The translations under genes and the position numbers were made by a program. From Betaproteobacteria bacterium (GTDB lineage Bacteria > Pseudomonadota > Gammaproteobacteria > Burkholderiales > Usitatibacteraceae): DNA of 64,000 bases. Positions 16,427 through 26,147 of this stretch are shown piece by piece; position 1 is the stretch's first letter, and every line of letters starts with the position of its first letter. The stretch is from positions 783,897 to 847,896 of the forward strand of contig JADKJR010000001.1 of assembly GCA_016720925.1 (NCBI GenBank). The letters are read 5' to 3'. The notes under the pieces were generated by a model. It was not told where the DNA came from, made no database searches, and worked only from the letters and a program-made list of their open reading frames with translations.

Positions 16427-18990
16427 TCAGAACCCCTGCCGCACAATCGCCTTTCGCTGCGTCACACCGCCGATGGTGTACGTCATGACCGCGTTGTTCT
16501 GGTCGCCGAAATCGAGCGTCATGGTGCCGGCTTTCGTGACCGAGAATTTCGCCGCGTCGTAACTTACGCCCAGCCAGGCGGAGCTTGACGTGGAGTAGAT
16601 ATCGCCGGTAAAGCTGGAGCCGCTCCACGTGCCGCCCGGCACCGCGTAGAACACCGTGCGGCCGCTCGCATCGTAGGTGTACCAGACCGGGAACAGCATG
16701 CGGCCTTGCTGCGCGATATTCATGCCCCAGCCGTTTTCCTCGGTGCCGGCCCACCACATGTCGTTCACCTGCAATCTTGTTGCGCCGTCGTCGGTCGCAA
16801 ACGGTTGTCGCACGATCGACTTGCTGCCGCTCACGCCATTGATGGTGTAGCTCAAGGTGGCGGTGCCGCTGCCGGTGTAGGTGATGGTGGCGGTGCCGAC
16901 CGATGCGCCCGCATTGAAGCTGCTGGCGCGGTAGTTGTTGAAGGCGGATGAGGTCGGTTGATACAGCGCGCCGGTGTAGGCGTTGTTGGCCGCATTCCAG
17001 GTGCCACTCGGCAGTACGTACCAGACCGGCTTGCCGCTCGCATCGTACGCATAGAGCACCACGAACTGGAGCCGCCCGTGCTGGGTGATGGAAATGCCCC
17101 AACCGTTCTCCGCCAAGCCTGCCCACCACATGTCGGTGTAATCGCCCGCTGCGGCGACCAGCGGCGTGACCGGCACGACAACCTGCTCAAAGCCGTTGTC
17201 GGCGGTATGCAGATACGTGACGACATAGTTGTGCAGCCCTGCCGTGATGCCGGTGATCGTGCAGGTCGCCACACCGATATTGGTGGCGCCGGGCAGCGGC
17301 GCAATGGTAACCGCGCCGCAGCCGGGCAGCGCCGTACCGTTCTCGTTGAACGCGACTTTGTTGGTGAGCGTGGCGCTGGCGACGGTGGCGCGCAGCACGA
17401 CGCTGGCGCCGACGGCGGGTTGAAGTGGCGTGGTGCTCACATCAAGGCCAACACTGCCGGGGTTGATCAATTGCTGGAGCGCGGCAGCGGCGCCGGGATT
17501 GTTCGTGTCGCCGCCGTAAGTGGCGGAAAAGAACGAGGGGCTGTTGACGATGAGGGGAGCCGGCACCGGACATTTCGCGCGTGCCGATACCAGCGGGACC
17601 GCCGCGCACAGCGTCAACGGGCCGGCATTGGTCGCCATGTTAAAGGTGACAGTTCCGGTTGGCGTGTTGCCCGTTGCCGACGCCGTCAGCACGACGGATG
17701 AGCGGTAGATCGCCGGGTTGCTCGATGACGTCAGGATAAGCCCGCCGGCCGGGAACTGGGAATGGCAGCATGCGAAGCTGGCGGTGACGGTGCAGTTGGC
17801 GGTGACCGCGTTGGTGGTGTAGGTATTGCCCGCCAGCGTGCCGCCGCAGGTGCCGCCGGCGGATGCGGTATAGCCCGGCGCCGGGGTGATGGTGAAGGCC
17901 GCGGTTGCGCCCGACGCAATGGTTTGCGCTGTTGCGGGATTGATGGCGCCACCTCGCGTGACGGGAAGGGTCGGACCAGGGCTTCGTCCGGTGAAGGTGG
18001 TGGCGCCGGCAATAAAGCCGGCGCGACCGCAATACCGAATGGACCCTGCGTGACGGGTACGGTGGCGATCACGGTTTCAGTACCGGTATCGATGACCGAA
18101 ACGGTATTGCTGCCCACGTTGCCGACGTATGCGCGCGTACCAGAGGCATTGAATGTCACGCTGCGGGGTGAAGATCCGACCGCAATGGTGTTGGTCACGG
18201 TGTTGGTCGCGGTATCGACCACCGAGACCGTGTCGCTACTGCCGTTGGCCGTGTAGACGCGCGTGCCGGCCGGATTGACGGCGACACCGCTCGTGCCCGC
18301 CCCAACCGCGACGCTGGTGATAATGGTGTTGGTCGAGGTATCGATCACGAATAGTTCGGCGGGGCCGAATTCGTTGGCCACGTAGGCGCGCGTACCGCTC
18401 GGGTTGAAGGCGACCCCGAATGAGCCAGGGCCGCCTGTGAGGCCTATTGCGCCAGTCACGCTATTGGTAGTGGTATCGATGATCGAGACCTGATTGATCC
18501 CGGGATTGGTCACAAACAGCCGCGTGCCCCCCGGGTTAATGGCCAACCCGTAGGCCTGTGAAAGCGGCACCGTGCTGATGACGCCATTGGTGGAGGTGTC
18601 AATGACCGAGACAGAGTTGGATATCAGGTTCGCCACATAGACGCGCGTGCCAGCGGGATTGACAGCCACGCCAGCCGGTCCAGATCCAACGCCGATGGTT
18701 GCGACAACTGTATTGGTGGCGAGGTTGATGACGGATACAGTATTGGGGGTGGAATTGGCGACATAGGCGCGTGACCCGTTCGGGAGGATACCGATGCCGA
18801 AGGGCGCTCCACCAACGGGAATGGTGGTGACCACCGCATTCGTGGCGGTATCGAGAACGGAAACAATGCTGCCGTTTTGGCCCGTGATATAGGCAAACGG
18901 TTGCGATTGTGCGGACCCGACTGCGGCGAGCATCAATAGCGATGCGATGACTGCCCACAGGGACTTCATGATCGTGCGCGGAATTGCCAT
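16427..18990 (-). pseudogene. YVTN beta-propeller / repeat-rich secreted protein, one frameshift near 18018
   Basis: Joined across one base near 18018, this is an exported protein of about 854 residues. ATG 18990 has GGAGG ideally spaced, which decides against the earlier ATG at 19002. A signal peptide (MKSLWAVIASLLMLAAVGSA region) is followed by a propeller of about seven 'VAVNPAGTRVYVAN...VSVIDT.TN' blades (residues about 35-330). Next come a B-repeat-like segment ('GYTASAGGTCGGTLAGNTYT'), an Ig-like repeat (LTASATGNTPTGTVTFN), and two about 115-residue C-terminal repeats that each begin 'WWAGLAENGWGISI' or 'WWAGTEENGWGMNI'. Nothing catalytic is visible. YVTN propellers are binding surfaces, often in cell-surface proteins. 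It lies downstream of the two regulators and upstream of the S74/dockerin pair on the same strand. Confidence 0.78.
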
Positions 18991-19080
18991 TTTTTCCTCC
19001 ATCTATAAAAGTTGCGTGCTATTGAGGTCAGGTGCGGTTGAGAGGCTGTGTGTGGGTGATTTATTCAAAAAAATATTCTT

Positions 19081-19147
19081 AAACACGAGTGCTGGCGCGG
19101 CATTTGGCGGCATTTCGGCCGGAACGCCTCGCCAGTGCTGGTGTTTG
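19081..19147. repeat. REP-like palindrome, copy C
   Basis: Arms AAACACGAGTGCTGGCGCGG and CCTCGCCAGTGCTGGTGTTT. It sits between the winged-helix gene and the YVTN gene, in a 293-bp gap where nothing else is evident. Confidence 0.85.
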
Positions 19148-19283
19148 TGTTTGGTTGGTTGACTTTTTCCTGTACATCCACATCCTGCCGCCCGCGTGAT
19201 CGGCTTCGCACTTACAGATGGCTTACAGTTGTCAGCGCACCGCCAAAACGAAGGTAAGTATTTGATTTTCCTGTGACCCGCGA

Positions 19284-19871
19284 TCACGGTATCCCCAGTC
19301 TGTGCAGTGCTCGAACACGTTTGTCCTCGATGCGATTTCGTGTCAGCGCTGCCCACGGAAGCTCGCGTAACTCCGGCAAGAACGGGCCCTTGCATAATTC
19401 ACGCATGCGGTTTGCGGCGGCATCGCGATCAGTTCCGTTCAAGGGCGGTTGCAGCGGCATCAGCAAGGATTCGAAGAGAGCTTCCAGCTCCAGGCTATCG
19501 ACACGCGCGGCGTCGGCATTGATTCGCAGCTCATCACCATGCCGCCGCAAAATCGTGTTGCCGCCGCAGATGCGCTTCAGTCTTGCCAGCGTGGTATCGA
19601 GCGATTGCCGCGCGCGCGCGGATTCGGCCAGCGGCCAGAATTCGGTGGATGCACGTTCAACGGCGAAGCCCGCGCCGCCCGCGGCAATCACCCGCAGCAG
19701 CAGCTCGATCGGTCGCGTGAGGCGCGAGGGGGCGGTCTCAATTTCGCGGCCGTCGACCCACAGACGAAAGCCGCCGAGGCATTCGATGATGACTGGCACG
19801 GACGCGATTGACGGCGCGCCCGTTTGCCGCGCCTCGCGGACTGGCGCGCGAGAATGGATGAAATCGACCAT
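19284..19871 (-). CDS. Stand-alone winged-helix (SARP/OmpR-type) regulator fragment
   Basis: The 195-residue product contains one winged-helix domain of the Trans_reg_C/SARP type: 'IIECLGGFRLWVDGREIETA', 'RPIELLLRVIAAGG', 'STEFWPLAESARARQSLDTT', 'LARLKRICG'. The first part of a bacterial transcriptional activation (BTAD) region follows, ending abruptly at 'RVRALHRLGIP'. A full SARP module is about 250 residues, so the C-terminal half of the BTAD is absent. It begins 58 bp after the stop of the large regulator, whose own C-terminus has the same architecture. It may be a partial duplicate or a small DNA-binding partner. A real product is plausible, but truncation is likely. Confidence 0.6.
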   Translation of the reverse strand: MVDFIHSRAPVREARQTGAPSIASVPVIIECLGGFRLWVDGREIETAPSRLTRPIELLLRVIAAGGAGFAVERASTEFWPLAESARARQSLDTTLARLKRICGGNTILRRHGDELRINADAARVDSLELEALFESLLMPLQPPLNGTDRDAAANRMRELCKGPFLPELRELPWAALTRNRIEDKRVRALHRLGIP

Positions 19872-19929
19872 GCCCCAATGCTGGGCCGGGCGACGCGCGC
19901 CGGGTACTTACAACTGACTTACAACAAGG

Positions 19930-22900
19930 CTAGTCCGAGGCGGGAGCGGTGCGATCGGCGCGAAGCTTATTGGCCAGGGACCGCAGATTTTCCGACGGAT
20001 CCAGCCCCAGTTCGACTTCAAGGGTGCGCACGCAGCGCGCATAAATCTGCAATGCGTCGGCAACTTTCCCCGCGCGCGCGTAATGCCGCATCAGCGCCTC
20101 GTGCGCATCCTCGGCGAGGGGATCGCGTTCGGCGATGAAGTGCAGGATATCGGCAGCCCGATCCGCGGTGCCGACCGCGGATGCGTCTGTTGCGCCGTTC
20201 CCAGCGATGGGAGTCAGTTGAGCAACTTCGTGCATGAGTGCGCGCTTCAGCTTGCGCCACAGGCGATCACGAAACGAATCTGTCCATGGGTTGCCCGCGA
20301 CGTGCGCCAGAAAGTGTCCGCGATACTCGGCGACAATTTCGCCCAGTACCTTTGCGTGGTTTTCGCCATCGGCATCGCGTTCAAGCAGGTCAAGGCGCGC
20401 ATCGAGGCTGAAGGCATCAACCCACACCTCCGCATGGTTCAGCGTGAGCGCGCGATCAGCCAGCAGGATCGACGTATCCGAACCCAGCTGCTTGCGCAGG
20501 CGGTGGAGCGTGGTATCGAACACTTGTTGCGTGCCTTGCCGGCCGTCCCCAGGCCATATTTTTGAGACCAGCACGTCGACGGGCACATTTTCACCGCCGA
20601 GCGCGACGAGGGCTTGCAGCAGTTGCATGCCCTTTTGCTGCCCGCGCGCGGCGACCGTTTCCCCGTCACGCGCAACAATTTCGAAACGTCCCAACGTATA
20701 CAGGCGCACCGGCCACGGCCAGTTGGTGATGGCCGTTGACGGTGGTGACAGCCGCCGGCGGCGTATCACGTCGCAAACAAACTCGGTTTCAATTTCCGCC
20801 CGGAGTGCAGTGGCGCAAAGTTCCTGCGTCAGCGAATTAGCATGACGCAGGAACAGTGGAAAGCGGTGCTCACGCGCCATCGACATCGCCTTGGTCAGCG
20901 CGGCGACCGGGTTAGTGCGGGGATCGCGCAACGCGCACAATGCTTCGATGCACGCGGCAAAGATATTGCAAACGATTTCGCTATCGCCGGTAAAGTTGGG
21001 CCGGAACCGTTCGCAAACGGCGAGCGCCGTCTCGAAATCGCCGCGCAGCGCTTCGCCGCCGGCCTCGATCATGAAACTTGCAGGATGCCGATTGGCCACC
21101 CCCCCCATCAAGGCAATTATCGCGGCGCCCTCGCTTGCCGCCATGACAGCCAGAGCGCCATCGCCGCGCAACAGTGCGATGCGGCCCGTGAAAATATGGT
21201 GGGCGAATTTGGAGTTCAGATTTTTCGGGCTCCAGTATTTCTTCAGCCCCGAGCACATTTTTTCGGCGCGGTCAGCGTCACCTGCATCGCAGGCCACCTC
21301 CATCTTCAGCAGCAACATGTCATAGATTGCGCGTTCCTCGTTGCTCAAGGCTGCGAGGGCATCGCCACGCTCCACGCACGATATGGCGGCGGCAGTGCTG
21401 CCGTACATCGATTCATACGTAATCAGATGGAAATACCATTTCAGAACCACGGTCGGGCTGGCACGTTGTTCCAGCGCATTTCGGGCGACGATCGACGTCG
21501 CCAGATCAACATGCTCAAAGACCCTCATCCGCCATGCCTGCTCGACAATTGACGTGAGCGCGTAGAGTTGAAAATTGGGGTCCTCGACCGCTTCAACCAG
21601 TTCCGCGATGCGTCCCGTCAGCCGTACGCGATCGTCGTGGGTCGTCTCCGCCGCTGGGTGGAGCAGCATGGCATAGAGACACTCGATCTCGCTGCGCGCC
21701 GAGGCAAACACGAAACTGCGACCGGAAAGCGCATGTAAGCGTTTGACGTATCGCTGAAGTTCCCCAAACGACTCCTGGCGAAGATAGATAGCGACAATCA
21801 CGTTCGCGGTGCTGACCAGGCAGCCGAGATGATCGCCGGCACGGTCAAAAGCCCGATACGCCTGCTCGAGGGCATCGACAGCAATGAATTGATCGGCATA
21901 GCGCAGGCATTGCCCAAGCAGCAGGAGCATCCACGGCTGAGCCCGCAGTGTAGCCTCGGGTAGTGCGCGTAATGTGTTGATCACGAGCTGATAGCGTCCG
22001 CTGGCAAGTAGCGCATCGGCATGGCGCCCCATTAACCCGATGATTTCCTCCCACGCTTCGCAAGCGATCAACAGATCGACTGTCTCATGGGCGTCGTCGG
22101 CGGATTCCAGCATGGCGGCCGATGCCAGCTTCAATTCACGCAAGTCCGCAACGGTGAGATGTTTTGCCGCTTCCTGCCGCAGGAAAGCGCGAAACAAGTC
22201 GTGATAGCGATAGCGTGCACCGCCGCCGCCAAGGCGAATGGTAAAGATGCCACGGTGCACAAATTGTTCCAGACGAGCTTCCGCGTCGTCGTGGCCAGCC
22301 AGCGTTTTTGCGGCGGCGGGCGACACGCTCACCAGAAAACAGGTCCGCATCAGGAGACGCGCATCTTCATTGCCCAGGCGTTTCATTGCTTCCTGGGCAA
22401 AGTAATTGAACAGCACACCGCTGTCCGCCTGCGCGGGACGGTCGAAGGGCAATGCCTGCGTGGCCGTATTGTGCGATTGCATGGATAGCAACAGTGCGCC
22501 AGCCACCCAACCGTGGCTCCTGTCCGTGATTTCCGCGATGCGTTGCTCATCGGCGATACCGCGCAAATGCAGAACGGCCTTAAGTTCATCGGCGGTGAAA
22601 ATGATGGTTTCCTGCGGAACCAGTGCCAGCCGGCCCTGGCCGAGCAGGCGTGAATACTCGGCAGACGGTGCGCTACGGCTGACCAATAGCACCAGCCAAG
22701 CACCTGCCAATTCCTCGCAGAGCGTGGCGATGATGCCGTGGACGGCGGAGTTGTCGGCCACATCCTGCAGGTTGTCCAGGACGAGCGCAGCGCCATTCGC
22801 CGCGCCGAGGGCGATCAATGCGCGCGCATAACGGCGGCTGAATGAATCCAGATTGTCGCTGAACTCCGGCGAGAACACTGGCAGGTTAACGCTGCCTTTC

Positions 22901-23166
22901 GCGTTGATCGCGGCCGCGGCCAGTTGCAGGAAGTGAAAGAAACTTTGCGGCTCGCCATCACCGGCATCCAGATGCACCCACATGACGGGTTTCCTGGCGC
23001 TGGCAATCAAAGAGGCCGCCGCAGTGGTTTTGCCGGTTCCGCCGGCGGCATGCAACCATACCGCTGAATTGGCCGCCGCCTTGGCAAGCGTATCCACGAT
23101 GCGGCGTCGCGCGGTAATGGCGCCGAGTTTGGGTGGTTGAACTTTCGGCAAGGTTGCGTGCGCCAT
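19930..23166 (-). CDS. MalT/SARP-like ATPase transcriptional regulator, 1078 aa
   Basis: The N-terminal STAND-type NTPase has Walker A in 'AAGGTGKTTAAAS' (residues about 40-52) and Walker B 'ALVLDNLQD' (about 125-135), followed by the helical 'LTDRSHGWVAGALLLSMQ'-like sensor region. A long TPR-like solenoid spans about 330-800. The C-terminus has a winged helix ('LYTLGRFEIVARDGETVAAR', 'VDVLVSKIWPGDG', 'TTLHRLRKQLG') and a BTAD domain ('IAERDPLAEDAHEALMRHYA', 'GKVADALQIYARCVRTL', 'ELGLDPSENLRSLA'). Such proteins are ATP-gated activators: an inducer bound by the solenoid allows nucleotide-dependent oligomerisation on DNA. The inducer is unknown. Placement directly upstream of surface-protein genes on the same strand suggests, but does not prove, that it controls them. 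Confidence 0.88.
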   Translation of the reverse strand: MAHATLPKVQPPKLGAITARRRIVDTLAKAAANSAVWLHAAGGTGKTTAAASLIASARKPVMWVHLDAGDGEPQSFFHFLQLAAAAINAKGSVNLPVFSPEFSDNLDSFSRRYARALIALGAANGAALVLDNLQDVADNSAVHGIIATLCEELAGAWLVLLVSRSAPSAEYSRLLGQGRLALVPQETIIFTADELKAVLHLRGIADEQRIAEITDRSHGWVAGALLLSMQSHNTATQALPFDRPAQADSGVLFNYFAQEAMKRLGNEDARLLMRTCFLVSVSPAAAKTLAGHDDAEARLEQFVHRGIFTIRLGGGGARYRYHDLFRAFLRQEAAKHLTVADLRELKLASAAMLESADDAHETVDLLIACEAWEEIIGLMGRHADALLASGRYQLVINTLRALPEATLRAQPWMLLLLGQCLRYADQFIAVDALEQAYRAFDRAGDHLGCLVSTANVIVAIYLRQESFGELQRYVKRLHALSGRSFVFASARSEIECLYAMLLHPAAETTHDDRVRLTGRIAELVEAVEDPNFQLYALTSIVEQAWRMRVFEHVDLATSIVARNALEQRASPTVVLKWYFHLITYESMYGSTAAAISCVERGDALAALSNEERAIYDMLLLKMEVACDAGDADRAEKMCSGLKKYWSPKNLNSKFAHHIFTGRIALLRGDGALAVMAASEGAAIIALMGGVANRHPASFMIEAGGEALRGDFETALAVCERFRPNFTGDSEIVCNIFAACIEALCALRDPRTNPVAALTKAMSMAREHRFPLFLRHANSLTQELCATALRAEIETEFVCDVIRRRRLSPPSTAITNWPWPVRLYTLGRFEIVARDGETVAARGQQKGMQLLQALVALGGENVPVDVLVSKIWPGDGRQGTQQVFDTTLHRLRKQLGSDTSILLADRALTLNHAEVWVDAFSLDARLDLLERDADGENHAKVLGEIVAEYRGHFLAHVAGNPWTDSFRDRLWRKLKRALMHEVAQLTPIAGNGATDASAVGTADRAADILHFIAERDPLAEDAHEALMRHYARAGKVADALQIYARCVRTLEVELGLDPSENLRSLANKLRADRTAPASD

Positions 23167-23245
23167 GCGGCAATTCTAGCCTGCAAATTTCGTGCGACGC
23201 GATAGTGGGGGCGTTTGTAGGGACGTAAATGGTCGAACCGGAAAA

Positions 23246-25699
23246 CTACGGTTGCCCACCCGATTCCTCAAGCCGCGGCTGCGGCTTGCCGACGAAGTAA
23301 CCCTGCACGTAGTCCACGCCGATCTTCTTTAGCAGTTGCAGCGTCCTGTCACTCTCGACAAACTCGGCGATGGTGATCTTGCCGAGCAAATGACCGATGT
23401 GATTGATCGATTCGACCATGGCGTAGTCGATCGAATCACGGTGCAGATTGCGGATGAAGCTGCCATCGATCTTCAGGTAATCAACCGGCAGATTGCGCAG
23501 GTAGCCAAACGAACTCATGCCGCTGCCGAAGTCATCAAGCGAAAACTGGCAACCGATGCGTTTGAATTCGTTCATGAAGCGGATGGCTTGGCCAAGGTTT
23601 GAAATGGCAGCCGTTTCGGTAATCTCGAAACAGATCGACCGCGGGTTAATGGGGAATTGCGCGAACTGCTCATGCAAAAAATCCGGGAAGTGCTCATCGC
23701 CCAGCGTTTGGCCGGAGAGATTGATGGCGGCTACGATGGTGTGAGGGGCGCCTTCATCCTGGTGGCGCGCCAGATTCGCCGCGAACGTCGCGCTGACGAC
23801 CCATCGATCGATCAACGGCATTAGTCCAAAATGCTCGGCGGCGGGAACAAAAGCCATCGGGGCGATGACATTTTTCCCGGCGCCAGACATCCGCAGCAAC
23901 ACTTCATAATGGGTCGGCTCTCCGACTTGCTCTCGCAGCGGCGAAATGGCCTGCCAATAAAGGTGAAACTGGTTGTGTTCCAGTGCATGGAGAATGCGTT
24001 CCCGCCAGTCGATCTGACTGCGCCGCAGGGCGATCTCATTGTCGCCCGGCTGGAAAATGCTGATGCGGTTACGGCCCTTGTTCTTGGCTGCCTGGCAGGC
24101 GGCATCGCCCGCGGCAAGCAGGTCGGCGACATTTTGCCCCTCGAGGGCCACGACGCCAATGCTGACACCCATCGAAAAGGACTGGTCTTTCCACGCAAAT
24201 CGGGTGGCATGCACGGCTTCGCGAATGGTCTCCGCCTGTTCGCGGGCCTGTTCCAGCGTCACGTTTTCGAGCAACACGCCAAATTCATCGCTACTCATGC
24301 GCGTCAGCATGTGTCCACCCGCGACGTTGGCGCGAAGTATCGCCGCAATCTGGCGCAGCGCCTCGTCGCCGGCTGCGTGGCCACAACTATCGTTGATCAC
24401 CTTCAGCAGGTCTACATTGAGATACAGAAGGATATGGCTTGCACCGGATATATCGCCTGAAAGTGTCCGCAGGCGTGCCTCGAGTTCGCTGCGGTTCAGC
24501 ATGTCCGTGAGTGCATCATGGTGGATCATGTGGCTGATGCGGCTTTCCGCCTCGACGTTCTCGGTGATGTCCCGTGAGAGCGAGTAGCAACCAAGGACAC
24601 GGCCCTCGGCATCGATGTCCGGTATCAGCGTGACTTCGACAAAGCGAAGGCGGCCGTCGGCGAATCGCACATCGCGCTTGTAGCTGACCGCAGAGCCGGC
24701 CAACACGGCTTCCAGATAGGGATGGTATTGCCGGTAAGTCGATGCCCCGATCACATCGCGAATGTGCATGCCGACAATTTCTTCGGGGTCCACGCCGAAA
24801 AAATCGGCGTAGCGTTTGTTGGCGAGAAGGTAACGCAAGCTGGTGTCGGTATAGAAAATCATCGCGGGCACGTTGTCGAGCACCAGGCGAAGCTGCGCTT
24901 CCTTGAATCGCAGCGAGCTCTCGTCGTGTTTGCGCGTGCTGATGTCGACAATGGTGCCGGACATGCGAATCGCGCGGCCGGATTCATCGTGACCGGTCGT
25001 TTTGCCGCGCACCTTGATCCATTTCCACCAGCCGGATCGCGTCATGACGCGAATCTCGACGCCATTGCTGTTCAAGTCTGTGTTTTTCAGGACGCCTTTC
25101 AGGGCGTCCAGCGCCACCGGCTGATCATCCGGGTGTGTCAATGCCAGCAATGTGTCCAGAGTGGCGACGGTATCTTCGACGGGTTGCCCGAGCATCTCGG
25201 CCCACATGCTGCCCAGGAAAATTTGCCCGGTGGTCAAGTTGGCGTCCCACATCGCAAGATTGGATGCGCGCATCGCATAGTCGAGGCGTTCCTTGGCGTG
25301 CGTCATTTCAGCGTGCGCGATCACCGAATCCGTCACGTCCGAAGACAGCGAATAGACGCCAATCACACGTCCGGCCGCATCAATATCCGGCACCAGGTTG
25401 ACCCTGACATGGCCGGACTGGCCGATTGGCCTGACGTGTTCGCGTTCGTAGGAAACCGCTTCGCCCTGATACGCGCAAGTGAAGAAGGGCTCGATGGCAC
25501 TGAATGCTTCCGGGCCTGCCAAGTCTCGCAGATGCATACCGGCCGTATCCTCGATCGCGATGCCAAACCAGTTCGCGGCCGCAAGGTTGAAGTAGCGAAT
25601 GCGCCAATCGGCATCGTAATAGGCAATCAATGCCGGGACGTTTTCCACGATCAGGCGTAACCGTGCGTCGGTGGTGGCGGGAATGGTTTTGGCGTGCAT
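23246..25699 (-). CDS. PAS(x3)-GGDEF(degenerate)-EAL protein
   Basis: This 817-residue protein has three PAS domains (about 10-135, 140-260, 265-390). The first and third are alike: 'LIVENVPALIAYYD' and 'LVLDNVPAMIFYTD'. A GGDEF-like domain follows, whose signature reads SSDEF near residue 467 (TRMSSDEFGV). The EAL domain carries EVL in place of EAL (HYEVLLRM) with 'FEITETA', 'LDDFGSGMSSFGYLR', 'LKIDGSFIRN' and 'AEFVES' intact. Loss of both glycines makes cyclase activity unlikely, and the domain may instead bind GTP. The phosphodiesterase half keeps its metal-binding acidic residues and is likely active. No membrane segment is seen. It lies 79 bp upstream of the large ATPase regulator. Confidence 0.88.
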   Translation of the reverse strand: MHAKTIPATTDARLRLIVENVPALIAYYDADWRIRYFNLAAANWFGIAIEDTAGMHLRDLAGPEAFSAIEPFFTCAYQGEAVSYEREHVRPIGQSGHVRVNLVPDIDAAGRVIGVYSLSSDVTDSVIAHAEMTHAKERLDYAMRASNLAMWDANLTTGQIFLGSMWAEMLGQPVEDTVATLDTLLALTHPDDQPVALDALKGVLKNTDLNSNGVEIRVMTRSGWWKWIKVRGKTTGHDESGRAIRMSGTIVDISTRKHDESSLRFKEAQLRLVLDNVPAMIFYTDTSLRYLLANKRYADFFGVDPEEIVGMHIRDVIGASTYRQYHPYLEAVLAGSAVSYKRDVRFADGRLRFVEVTLIPDIDAEGRVLGCYSLSRDITENVEAESRISHMIHHDALTDMLNRSELEARLRTLSGDISGASHILLYLNVDLLKVINDSCGHAAGDEALRQIAAILRANVAGGHMLTRMSSDEFGVLLENVTLEQAREQAETIREAVHATRFAWKDQSFSMGVSIGVVALEGQNVADLLAAGDAACQAAKNKGRNRISIFQPGDNEIALRRSQIDWRERILHALEHNQFHLYWQAISPLREQVGEPTHYEVLLRMSGAGKNVIAPMAFVPAAEHFGLMPLIDRWVVSATFAANLARHQDEGAPHTIVAAINLSGQTLGDEHFPDFLHEQFAQFPINPRSICFEITETAAISNLGQAIRFMNEFKRIGCQFSLDDFGSGMSSFGYLRNLPVDYLKIDGSFIRNLHRDSIDYAMVESINHIGHLLGKITIAEFVESDRTLQLLKKIGVDYVQGYFVGKPQPRLEESGGQP

Positions 25700-25909
25700 G
25701 GGCGTCAGTGTCTCATGGGCATCGCCTGTTGGCGCGGAGGTTAGGCTAAGCGATGATGGCTTTGTGCTGGCCGGGAGGCACTATTCTTATGCCGTCGGAA
25801 TTAAGGACTTCTTAAATGCGGGCGAGAAAAGTAAGCGATTGCGCAACGTTGTTGCATTGCGCAATGCTGCTTACCGCGCGACCAATCGGGAATTTGTAGC
25901 CTGTCGCAC

Positions 25910-25936
25910 AAACAAAGGCGCCCGCAAACTGCGGGC
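25910..25936 (-). terminator. Rho-independent terminator behind the malate synthase relic
   Basis: On the - strand GCCCGC-AGTTT-GCGGGC is followed by GCCTTTGTTTG. It lies 34 bp beyond the relic's stop codon, much as the aceB terminator at 39490 lies behind aceB. It appears to have moved together with the relic. Confidence 0.65.
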
Positions 25937-25969
25937 TCCTTTTCGACGCAAAAATTCTCGGGCTCTCCG

Positions 25970-26050
25970 TTATGCAATCGCCCGGTATGCCGGCAAGGTC
26001 AGGAACCCTTCGCGGTCGTCGTCGATGTTCGGTTATTCAAACATGGCCGC
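25970..26050 (-). pseudogene. Relic of a malate synthase C-terminus
   Basis: The - strand reads AAMFE, a stop, then 'NIDDDREGFLTLPAYRAIA' and TAA at 25970. The intact malate synthase at 39545 ends AAMFE-...-NDNYEEFLTLPAYRAIA. The nucleotide match around the last 12 codons is nearly exact (compare 25974-26010 with 39546-39583). An in-frame stop after AAMFE and the unrelated sequence upstream show that it is not a working gene. The rest of the 25700-26147 gap holds no gene I can support. Confidence 0.7.
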
Positions 26051-26147
26051 GCAGAGCAGGGCTTGCGCCTTCAGCGCCTCACTGAAGCTGCGATACATTT
26101 CCCCGTCCTGATTCCAATGGCGGATGCGCGCTTTTGCGGATCTCAAA

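Noticed and set aside
14186..17701. Several long + strand frames (220, 320, 273 and 247 residues) across the surface genes
   Set aside because: They arise from low stop-codon density opposite Gly/Thr/Ala-rich repeat genes. The translations are Arg/Ala-rich and repeat-derived.
25671..26111. 146-residue + strand frame in the gap after the PAS-GGDEF-EAL gene
   Set aside because: It crosses the terminator hairpin and is antisense to the malate synthase relic. No family or ribosome-binding site.
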